From positions 1,922,001 through 1,986,000 of the forward strand of contig NZ_JACBXU010000001.1 of assembly GCF_013415305.1 (NCBI RefSeq): a stretch of DNA of 64,000 bases, in the 5' to 3' direction. The notes below the pieces were generated by a model, which did no database searches, was not told the DNA's origin, and was given only the letters and a program-made list of their open reading frames with translations. Below are positions 57,859 to 64,000 of this stretch, piece after piece; position 1 is the first letter of the stretch; each line of letters starts with the position of its first letter. The stretch is from Pantoea sp. WMus005. Lineage in GTDB: Bacteria > Pseudomonadota > Gammaproteobacteria > Enterobacterales > Enterobacteriaceae. The position numbers and the translations under genes are program-made.

Positions 57859-58823
57859 TTCTCTTCTCCCGCAGCGGCCGGAAACATTGCTTCCGGCGTC
57901 AGTAACTGATGCGTCAGCCCTTGCTCATAGAGCTCACGACCAAAGTCCGCAATCATCTTTCTGTTAGCGCTAAAACCATTCTGATTCCAGTCAGCGGGCA
58001 ATTCCTGCGCAGTACGTCGCAAATCGTCCAGCAGCCACGGCGTGGTATCGGCATATTTCTCTCTCTTCTGCATCCACAGCTGATAAGAGCGATCGATGAC
58101 CTCACTTAACGCCGCTGGCAGCCAGGGATGTTCCGCCGCCAGCGCCGGTTTAAGGGCCAGAATATGAATGCCCGGCACATAGCCGACTCGGTGGAAGTAG
58201 TCCCGCTCCGCCTGATAAAAATCGTTTTGCAGCTGCCGCAGTCCTGAATCAGGCAGGAAAAAACCCTCCGGCATAAACGGCGTGAAGATGGCATCCAGAT
58301 CACCCGCCTGCAGCATCTCGATTAGTGGTCGCTCATCGGGAGCCGGTTCAATACGGCCCGGGCGACCAAATCCCGCCAGCCGATCGACAATCGGATGATC
58401 GGCCGTAAGACGCCCGGCATACCAGAACACATCATCGATTTCGACGCCCGCTTCACGCAGCACCGTGCGTGTCCAGGTATTGCCCGAATCCTGCCAGCCG
58501 GTGACGCCGATTATCTTACCTTTCAGCTGTGCAGGCGTGGTGATGGGGCTGCTGGCGGTGGTGATAATGCAGCGCTGGCGGAAGCCACGCATCAGGAAGT
58601 GTGGCAGGCCAAGCAGTGTTTCATCTCCTCTGGCCCGGCCCTGAGCATAGCGGCTGAAGGAGACTTCGCCCGCGTCATACTCGGGGCTGGTCGCCAGATC
58701 ATTCACCAGCGTGCCGACGCGGTCGATCTGCAGTTCAAAACCTTCTGGTTTGATATCGCCCAGCGCCAGCGGCGTGAAGTAGTCCCAGTCGCGTACCGCC
58801 AGTCTGATGAGTAGCCTTGCCAT
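57855..58823 (-). CDS. Periplasmic-binding-fold protein, 4,5-dihydroxyphthalate decarboxylase-like
   Basis: 322 residues from the ATG at 58823 (MARLLIRLAVRDWDYFTPLALGDIK) with GGAGAG upstream. A frame reaching 58931 would cross the promoter region. It lacks a signal peptide. It resembles proteins annotated as 4,5-dihydroxyphthalate decarboxylase or NitT/TauT-type binding proteins: an SBP fold with GYVPGIHILALKPALAAEHPWL near the C-terminus. As a leaderless SBP-fold protein in an operon that already has a secreted SBP, it is more likely an enzyme or sensor. The activity is unknown. Confidence 0.7.
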   Translation of the reverse strand: MARLLIRLAVRDWDYFTPLALGDIKPEGFELQIDRVGTLVNDLATSPEYDAGEVSFSRYAQGRARGDETLLGLPHFLMRGFRQRCIITTASSPITTPAQLKGKIIGVTGWQDSGNTWTRTVLREAGVEIDDVFWYAGRLTADHPIVDRLAGFGRPGRIEPAPDERPLIEMLQAGDLDAIFTPFMPEGFFLPDSGLRQLQNDFYQAERDYFHRVGYVPGIHILALKPALAAEHPWLPAALSEVIDRSYQLWMQKREKYADTTPWLLDDLRRTAQELPADWNQNGFSANRKMIADFGRELYEQGLTHQLLTPEAMFPAAAGEEK

Positions 58824-58942
58824 AATCTCTCCGTTTACGCTGCACCGTCGGGACGGGGCATAAATAGTGCTTGAATTTGATACTAGATCCGGAATACTTA
58901 TCTGAACAATCATTAATTTGTTACTGAACAAAGTATTTTCTT
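58824..58942. promoter_or_regulatory. Divergent promoter with CTGAACAA direct repeats
   Basis: The 119-bp gap between the leftward transporter-nitrilase operon and the rightward MocR gene holds two identical direct repeats, CTGAACAA at 58902-58909 and 58924-58931, spaced 22 bp (two helical turns). Leftward, TTGTTC and TAGTAT 18 bp apart could form a promoter next to the repeats. MocR regulators are known to bind direct repeats in the divergent promoter of their target. Confidence 0.55.
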
Positions 58943-60298
58943 ATGACAGAGAGCGTCGACCTCAACTGGTTTTGCAGCCAGATAACATCACCTTCAGTGA
59001 AAGGCATTGCCCAGGCGGCCTCCGTACTCATCCGGGACGGACAGATTGCGACAGGTATGCAGATGCCCGCAGTTCGGGACATCGCGGAACAGCTGGGCGT
59101 CAGTCCGGCAACCGTTTCTGCTGCCTGGGCGCAACTCAGAAAGCAGAAAGTACTGGCGGGCAAAGGGCGAAGTGGTGTCTGGGTCAGTGGCAACACGGTC
59201 ATGCCGCGGCCGATTCGCTTTGAGAAGATTGGCAACTACGGCGAAAACATCCGCGCCGACCTGACTATGGCCGCGCCTGACCCTGCCCTGCTACCTGACC
59301 TGCAGCGCGCGCTACAGGCGGCTCTGCACTCACCGCAACTTAACAGCTACACCCGTGAAGCGATCTCGGCGCCGCTGCTTCAGGCGATAACGCCGCGCTG
59401 GCCCTATACGGCAGAGGCGTTTCTGGCAACAGATGGCGGTTTTGATGCGATGAACCTGCTGGTGCAAACCCTTGTCTCGCCGGGTGACCGCGTGATTATT
59501 GAAGACCCGACCGCAACCCGGCTGCTCGATATGCTGGATAACGTCGGCGCAGAGATTCTGCCACTGGCGTGTGATGAGCAAGGTCCGCGGCCTGATGTCT
59601 TGTCTGTGCTGCTGGCGCAGGCACCGGTGATGTTGATCTATCAGCCCCGCACCCACTCGGCCACCGGGAATAGCATCAGCCCGGCGCGACGTCAGGCGCT
59701 GGCGCAGGTTCTGCAACAAAGCAACACACTGATCGTTGAAGATGACGGGATTGGCGATCTCTCTGCGGAGGAGAGCTGGAGCCTGGGTTCGCACTTTCCT
59801 GAGCGAACACTGCACATCCGTTCCTTTTCCAAAGCCTACGGGCCTGATCTGCGGCTGGCTGTGCTCTCTGCCACCTCGGAGATGGTGAAGCGTATTCAGT
59901 CATGGCGAAATTTTGGTGTCAGCTGGACCAGTCGTATTCTGCAGGATGCGGTGGCGTGGCTGCTGGAGGATGAGGAAACGCAACAGCAGATTGCTTCCGC
60001 GCGCGCCATCTATCGGCAACGGCGTGAAGCGATGCTGGCATCGCTGGCCCAGCGCGGTCTGGATCTGCCACTTCGTGACGGGTTAAGTCTCTATATTCCG
60101 GTGGCTTCGGAGCAGTTTGCCATGATTACGCTGGCTGCCCGTGGTATTGCCGTGGTGCCTGGTGAGCGTTGCCGGCTCGGTCCTACCCAATTTATCCGCG
60201 TCAGTATCGCCAGCCTAAGGGATGAGCAGCGGGAAATGATTGCCGGGGCGCTGGTCATCGCCTCAGGACGGGAAGTTAACCCGCTTGCAGATCTTTAA
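58943..60298 (+). CDS. MocR/PtsJ-type regulator (GntR HTH + aminotransferase-like domain)
   Basis: 451 residues. The N-terminal GntR winged helix covers about residues 5-75 (MQMPAVRDIAEQLGVSPATVSAAW). The rest is a fold-type I aminotransferase-like domain with the PLP-binding Lys in IRSFSKAYGPDLRLA, the EDDGIGDL Asp motif and YQPRTHSATG. MocR proteins sense PLP or amino compounds. The family resemblance is closest to PtsJ-like members as I remember them. It is divergent from the five-gene operon, so it is the likely regulator. No clear ribosome binding site precedes the ATG. Confidence 0.88.
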   Translation: MTESVDLNWFCSQITSPSVKGIAQAASVLIRDGQIATGMQMPAVRDIAEQLGVSPATVSAAWAQLRKQKVLAGKGRSGVWVSGNTVMPRPIRFEKIGNYGENIRADLTMAAPDPALLPDLQRALQAALHSPQLNSYTREAISAPLLQAITPRWPYTAEAFLATDGGFDAMNLLVQTLVSPGDRVIIEDPTATRLLDMLDNVGAEILPLACDEQGPRPDVLSVLLAQAPVMLIYQPRTHSATGNSISPARRQALAQVLQQSNTLIVEDDGIGDLSAEESWSLGSHFPERTLHIRSFSKAYGPDLRLAVLSATSEMVKRIQSWRNFGVSWTSRILQDAVAWLLEDEETQQQIASARAIYRQRREAMLASLAQRGLDLPLRDGLSLYIPVASEQFAMITLAARGIAVVPGERCRLGPTQFIRVSIASLRDEQREMIAGALVIASGREVNPLADL

Positions 60299-60707
60299 TG
60301 AGATAACAGGGTGATTCAGCATAGCCTTCGCGCGCGTAGAACTGATTCGCCTTGAGACGCGACTGGTGGCAATGGACTTCCATGCGATCGCAGCCACGAC
60401 GTACCGCCAGCGTTTCGGCATGCTCAAGCAGCTGCTGGCCGACGCCTTTGCTGCGCTCTCCTTCTGCAATGCAGAAATAGCTGATGCGAGCGAAATCACC
60501 GGCCAGGGCCAGCTGAGGAATAAAATGCAGGGAAAGGAAACCCAGCACCTGACTGCCATGTTCAGCCACCAGCAGCGCTTCACTGGGATCGCTGCACAAC
60601 TGTGCCAGACGCTGTTCAATAAAGCTTTCGGTGCCGCCGTAGCCTAGCTCACTCAGCAAGGCACTCAACGCAAAACTGTCTTTCAACGCTGCCTGACGTA
60701 TGTTCAT
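60276..60707 (-). CDS. GNAT family N-acetyltransferase
   Basis: 143 residues from the ATG at 60707 (MNIRQAALKDS) with GGAGACAGG upstream. A frame from 60755 would add 16 residues without support. The acetyl-CoA loop is RSKGVGQQLLEHAE. Strand FARISYFCIAEGE precedes it, and the C-terminus has ANQFYAREGYAESP, typical GNAT. The substrate is unknown. The last 23 bp overlap the 3' end of the convergent MocR gene. Confidence 0.85.
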   Translation of the reverse strand: MNIRQAALKDSFALSALLSELGYGGTESFIEQRLAQLCSDPSEALLVAEHGSQVLGFLSLHFIPQLALAGDFARISYFCIAEGERSKGVGQQLLEHAETLAVRRGCDRMEVHCHQSRLKANQFYAREGYAESPCYLIKDLQAG

Positions 60708-60894
60708 CCTGTCTCCTCTCTCACCGGGTTCTCTTGCACAGTTATATAGCGTCACACGCTAAAAAGCTGCATATCAGGTTGTTATAAATATGTTACGGGG
60801 ATTTATTGTGAACCGCCGCGCAGTTTGTGCGGCAACAGGGACGATTAACGAGGTTACGATGAAAGGGATGAAGCGCAGATTACAACCATAAAAA

Positions 60895-60918
60895 AACCCG
60901 CCATAAGGCGGGTTTTTA
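60895..60918 (-). terminator. Terminator of cspE
   Basis: AACCCGCC/GGCGGGTT with an ATAA loop. Leftward it is followed by TTTTTT (60896-60891). Confidence 0.88.
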
Positions 60919-60935
60919 GAATTCTGACTGTTAAC

Positions 60936-61145
60936 TTACAGACTGATAACGTTAGCAGCAGATGGGCCTTTAGCGCCGTCGGTGATTTCAAACTCTACGC
61001 GCTGACCTTCAGCCAGAGTTTTGAAGCCGTTGCTCTGGATTGCAGAGAAATGTACGAATACATCTTTGCTGCCATCTTCAGGAGTAATGAAACCGAATCC
61101 TTTAGATTCATTAAACCACTTAACGTTACCTTTGATCTTAGACAT
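60936..61145 (-). CDS. cspE: Cold shock-like protein CspE
   Basis: A 69-residue single-stranded nucleic acid chaperone with antiterminator activity. It is almost identical to E. coli CspE. RNP1 is KGFGFITP and RNP2 is [20 protein letters not shown] precedes the ATG. In E. coli cspE ends this same tatE-to-cspE segment; crcB and pagP, which lie between there, are missing here. Confidence 0.97.
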   Translation of the reverse strand: MSKIKGNVKWFNESKGFGFITPEDGSKDVFVHFSAIQSNGFKTLAEGQRVEFEITDGAKGPSAANVISL

Positions 61146-61866
61146 CTATATTACCTTTACATGAAAAATGGACACTAAACTGTGTCGGGGTCTAGTACAG
61201 CAATTGCTGAAGGATTTGTCCAGCATGATTTGATGAAAAAGTGATAAATATCGACTTTCTGTGCATCCATCACACTTTCCTGCTTTTGGACTTGCGTAAC
61301 TTACCTCAGCAGGTATCAGGCGCAGAGCGTACACCTGCAGCTAACCCGCTGGAAAGGCGAAACTTTTCAGGTTTAAATCGTTACGTCATTGACGTTAAAA
61401 AGAAAAATCTTACTAAGACGTATTCCTGTTCTTACTAACAATTCCGTCCTTGAAACGCCTTTTTTTTGCCGTGCGGTGGGCCGAAGATCTCTTCGCTAAG
61501 AGCCGGTTTTTCTACTGCCGTGGCCAGGCCTCATCTGTCTGATGCTTTAATAACCGGAGAAGCGTCAATTTCTCAGCGCACTACCCGCTCCTGCCCCCCA
61601 CAAAAATGCGCCTGCTTTGCCATCCACCCCAGCCAGAGCAGGCTATTCGCAGATAATTTAGCCAGTACGTGATAAACATTGATCAGGATCAATGAAGTGC
61701 TTTTTAGGGAACGGATTCGCATTTGGCAACAAACAATCAACCTCATAAGAAACTACTTTTCTGAACGCCGTGTGAAATAGTATTTCCTGGCAATAGATAA
61801 CATCCGCTTAAGCGGTCCGGGACGGACAATCTGTTAATGCAGGATTAAAGGAGGGTAAGAAAAAGG
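61146..61866. other. cspE upstream region and 700-bp stretch before the zinc microprotein
   Basis: The left part is the cspE promoter/leader and contains a perfect palindrome CAGCAATTGCTG (61198-61209). The middle (about 61430-61660) shows no credible gene. The right part has a consensus FNR half-site pair (61679-61692) and runs into the AGGAGGGT ribosome binding site of the small zinc protein. Two 60-70-codon frames here lack ribosome binding sites and family resemblance. Confidence 0.5.
61679..61692. promoter_or_regulatory. FNR-type box
   Basis: TTGATCAGGATCAA matches the FNR consensus TTGAT-N4-ATCAA exactly. It is centred about 180 bp upstream of the small zinc protein gene and over 500 bp from cspE. 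No good -10 stands at the class II distance. Confidence 0.55.
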
Positions 61867-62073
61867 ATGGTGATGAAGATACGCTGCAGTCAGTGTGGAA
61901 GCGCCCGGTTCTTTTTTACGGATTACCGTGAGGGCCAGCCCAACGTCCATGGTGCCCGCTGTGCAAGCTGTAAAAAACGACTGGATTCCCAGGATCTGTT
62001 GCCCGGTACGTCGATGGATCCCATTACACACTGTCTTCTGGCCAGCCAGAAAACAGTTCGGGCACCTGATTAG
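61867..62073 (+). CDS. Small zinc-ribbon protein (YmcF/YnfQ-like microprotein)
   Basis: 68 residues, or 66 from the ATG at 61873. Two CxxC pairs, IRCSQCGSA and ARCASCKKR, are 23 residues apart with FFFTD between, like the cold-shock-associated small proteins YmcF and YnfQ that sit beside csp genes in E. coli. That resemblance is from memory. AGGAGG lies 12 bp before the first ATG. Here too cspE is the nearest larger neighbour. A GGGCACCT/AGGTGCCC hairpin spans its stop codon. Confidence 0.7.
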   Translation: MVMKIRCSQCGSARFFFTDYREGQPNVHGARCASCKKRLDSQDLLPGTSMDPITHCLLASQKTVRAPD

Positions 62074-62080
62074 GTGCCCG
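62060..62080. terminator. Hairpin over the stop codon of the zinc microprotein
   Basis: GGGCACCT/AGGTGCCC with a GATT loop overlaps the TAG stop. There is no T-run on the coding strand, so its terminator role is uncertain. Confidence 0.4.
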
Positions 62081-62104
62081 CTGTCGCTGAAGCTTAAACA
62101 GAAA

Positions 62105-62188
62105 TCAAAAAATCAGTTTGAACACCCCTGTCAGGGTCAGCAGGCCGACGATAAAGATAATCGCAATAATCCACAGAATAATTTTCAT
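62105..62188 (-). CDS. yohP: Small membrane protein YohP (27 residues)
   Basis: A 27-codon leftward gene: MKIILWIIAIIFIVGLL then TLTGVFKLIF, a single membrane helix. It is almost the same as E. coli YohP, a 27-residue inner-membrane stress-related protein known as a model for targeting of tiny membrane proteins. AAAAGGA directly precedes the ATG. It is convergent with the zinc microprotein gene, 31 bp apart. In E. coli yohP is elsewhere in the chromosome as far as I recall. Confidence 0.88.
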   Translation of the reverse strand: MKIILWIIAIIFIVGLLTLTGVFKLIF

Positions 62189-62444
62189 TTCCTTTTCCCC
62201 TCACTGATTAGACACGTTTCCTGTAGGCAGTATAGACAGGAATATTTATCGTGCCGCTTCACGCATGTTTTAACTGGTCAAAAGTTCATCAATCCTGCTC
62301 TTTATTTACTTTCTGAGACAGCGATCGCAACCCCCAATTTTATCCTCCCTCTTTGTTCGTTCTACACCCCACTCCTGGCTAAAATTTATGCGGCAAGGCA
62401 GGCCTCAATAGTGATGAGATTGGAATGAGTCGCGAGGAGATCTT

Positions 62445-62690
62445 ATGAGCACGATTAATACCAGCATGGGCCGTTACAGCCTTAAGGCCAAAAACAGTGG
62501 TAACCACATTAAAGGTTCTTTCGCTATCAACGATGAAGGCGGCACGCAGCTCTCTATGCAGGAGTTTGACGAGCACTATCTTGATGATGTGGTGAATAAC
62601 GTTATCTACCCCGTCACCGGCGGCAACCGTGACATTGCGCACGCGCTGCGGGAACAGATGGTGAAAGCCGGTTTTGAGCCGCCTCACTAA
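62445..62690 (+). CDS. Hypothetical 81-residue protein
   Basis: A small acidic cytoplasmic protein without signal peptide, membrane helix or cysteine. Its only Trp-free core is YSLKAKNSGNHIKGSFAINDEG, and the C-terminal half is predicted helical (DEHYLDDVVNNVIY, IAHALREQMVKAG). GAGGAGA precedes the ATG and a strong terminator follows, so it is probably a real gene. I do not recognise the family. Confidence 0.7.
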   Translation: MSTINTSMGRYSLKAKNSGNHIKGSFAINDEGGTQLSMQEFDEHYLDDVVNNVIYPVTGGNRDIAHALREQMVKAGFEPPH

Positions 62691-62714
62691 GACGTCAGAT
62701 TGATGTGACAGGCT

Positions 62715-62737
62715 GGGCCGCACGTGCGGCCCTTTTT
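62715..62737 (+). terminator. Terminator after the 81-residue gene
   Basis: GGGCCGC/GCGGCCC with an ACGT loop followed by five T. Confidence 0.88.
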
Positions 62738-62771
62738 ATGTTGAAGGCGACACCCGAGGCAAAAGCAGAGA

Positions 62772-62795
62772 GCCGCTGACAGGATTGCCAGCGGC
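62772..62795 (-). terminator. Hairpin after gntT
   Basis: Read leftward, GCCGCTG and CAGCGGC pair around a ten-base loop just past the gntT stop. The T-rich tail (CTCTCTGCTTTTG) is weak. Confidence 0.5.
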
Positions 62796-62801
62796 CAGAG
62801 G

Positions 62802-64000
62802 TTAGATCACCCAGGAGAGCAGCAGACACCCCACCAGACCACAGACCGAAATAATGGTCTCCAAAGCCGACCATGAGCGGATGGTTTCACCAATGGTCAG
62901 ATTGAAATACTCTTTGAACAGCCAGAAGCCTGGGTCATTAACGTGTGAGAAGATCACGCTGCCAGACCCTACGGCGATCACCATCAGTTCCGGGCTCGCG
63001 CCACTGGTGACAATCAGCGGTGCCACGATGCCCCCGGCGGTAATCGCTGCTACCGTGGCAGAACCCAGGGCAATACGCAGCACTGCGGCAATCGACCAGG
63101 CCATAAAGATGGGAGACAGCTGAGTCGAGTGCATCATGCTGGCGATATATTTATCCACACCGCTATCAACCAGCACCTGTTTGAAGGCCCCGCCACCACC
63201 GATAATCAACAACATCATAGCGATGATTTTGATTGAGTCGGTCAGAGTATCCATCACCTGCTCCATCGTGCGGCCGCGATTCAGTCCAAATGTGAAAATC
63301 GCAATCAGCACGGCAATCAGGGTTGCCATCACCGGATCGCCAAAGAACTCTGCGTAAGGCAGCAGCGCATGGCCTTTAGGCAACAGCATCTCCGCCACGG
63401 CACGCAGTGCCATCAACACCACTGGCACCAATGCCGTCCAGACGCTGACGCCAAAACCTGGCATTTCCGCTTCGGTAAAGGTTTTCGGGTTATAAAGCCC
63501 CTGTGGAATCGGTTTATCGATGTTTTTCAGGAAACGGGCGTAAACCGGGCCCGCCAGAATGACCGTTGGGATACCCAGCAGCGTACCAAACAGCAGCGTT
63601 TTCCCCATGTCAGCATTAAACAGCGTGGCGATAGCGGTCGGACCGGGATGCGGCGGAAGAAAACCATGTGTCACGGACAAAGCAGCCGCCATCGGCACCC
63701 CGACGTAGAGCAGCGGTACGCGCGCCGATGCCGCCACGCTGAACACCAGCGGCAGCATCAGCACAAAGCCGACTTCGTAGAACAGCGCAAATCCGACAAT
63801 GAAACCGGTCAGCACCAGCGCCCACTGAATATGCTTCGTACCGAACTTTTCAATCAGGGTAGTGGCAATACGCTGCGCGCCACCGCAGTCGGCCAGTAAC
63901 TTACCGAGCATGGCCCCAAAGCCCATGATCAGCGCCAGGCTGCCCAGCGTTCCACCTACACCCGCTTTGATTGAGGTAATGACTTTATTGACCGGCATGC
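62802..64000 (-). CDS. gntT: High-affinity gluconate transporter GntT (5' end outside window)
   Basis: A gluconate:H+ symporter of the GntP family in the inner membrane. At least 398 residues are visible, and by comparison with E. coli GntT (438 residues) about 40 N-terminal residues lie beyond the window edge. An in-frame ATG at 63998 is internal. Strongly conserved blocks include GVGGTLGSLALIMGFGAMLGK, PPHPGPTAIATLFNADMGKT, IIGGGGAFKQVLVDSGVDKY and FSHVNDPGFWLFKEYFN. It is preceded on the 3' side by a weak hairpin. Confidence 0.95.
   Translation of the reverse strand, partial: MPVNKVITSIKAGVGGTLGSLALIMGFGAMLGKLLADCGGAQRIATTLIEKFGTKHIQWALVLTGFIVGFALFYEVGFVLMLPLVFSVAASARVPLLYVGVPMAAALSVTHGFLPPHPGPTAIATLFNADMGKTLLFGTLLGIPTVILAGPVYARFLKNIDKPIPQGLYNPKTFTEAEMPGFGVSVWTALVPVVLMALRAVAEMLLPKGHALLPYAEFFGDPVMATLIAVLIAIFTFGLNRGRTMEQVMDTLTDSIKIIAMMLLIIGGGGAFKQVLVDSGVDKYIASMMHSTQLSPIFMAWSIAAVLRIALGSATVAAITAGGIVAPLIVTSGASPELMVIAVGSGSVIFSHVNDPGFWLFKEYFNLTIGETIRSWSALETIISVCGLVGCLLLSWVI

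Noticed and set aside
61241-61672. Two short rightward frames (65 and 68 codons) upstream of the zinc microprotein
   Set aside because: No ribosome binding site, no family resemblance, and unusual composition. The first crosses the cspE promoter.

Overview
The window is ordinary chromosome of an enterobacterium, most probably an Erwiniaceae member close to Pantoea. Nearly every protein is a close relative of its Escherichia coli counterpart and the gene order follows the E. coli gltA-to-cspE segment (gltA, nei, pxp, phrB, ybfA, pgm-seqA, fldA-fur, glnS, nag, asnB, tRNAs, miaB-lnt, glt, leuS-lipA, tatE, ybeM, cspE). It differs by clade-specific losses and insertions. The genus call is inference from recall, not from a search.

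Layout. 1-10.7 kb: citrate synthase, then a long leftward block with Nei, a complete 5-oxoproline module (PxpBCA, DUF969/DUF979 membrane pair, Pcp peptidase), YbgI, photolyase and YbgA. 10.8-17.7 kb: YbfA, an orphan KdpE whose kdpFABCD partners are absent, Pgm-SeqA, YbfF, YbfE, flavodoxin, the Uof leader peptide and Fur, and a small NTF2-like orphan. 17.8-29 kb: GlnS, the nagE | nagBACD N-acetylglucosamine regulon with visible CRP and NagC-like sites, AsnB, and a seven-gene Met-Leu-Gln-Gln-Met-Gln-Gln tRNA operon. 29-40 kb: UbiF, MiaB, YbeZ-YbeY-YbeX-Lnt, and the glutamate/aspartate ABC operon gltIJKL with a consensus sigma-54 promoter, an ERIC element and a probable SroC-type RNA. 40-54 kb: LeuS-LptE-HolA-NadD, RsfS-RlmH-PBP2-RodA-RlpA, PBP5, YbeD, LipB, LipA, i.e. 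lipopolysaccharide export, rod-shape cell wall synthesis and lipoylation. 54-64 kb: TatE, then an accessory cluster (amino-acid-type ABC transporter, YbeM-type nitrilase, periplasmic-binding-fold 'decarboxylase-like' protein, divergent MocR regulator), a GNAT enzyme, CspE, three very small genes (zinc microprotein, YohP, an 81-residue orphan) and the 3' part of gntT cut by the window end.

How the genes work together. Two accessory modules stand out. The pcp-DUF979-DUF969-pxpACB block looks like a self-contained route that releases, imports and hydrolyses 5-oxoproline to glutamate. The 54.4-60.3 kb cluster looks like an uptake plus C-N hydrolysis unit controlled by a PLP-dependent-type regulator with a visible pair of direct repeats in the divergent promoter. 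It is the best candidate in the window for a system without a known function. No prophage, IS element, CRISPR array or toxin-antitoxin pair was recognised.
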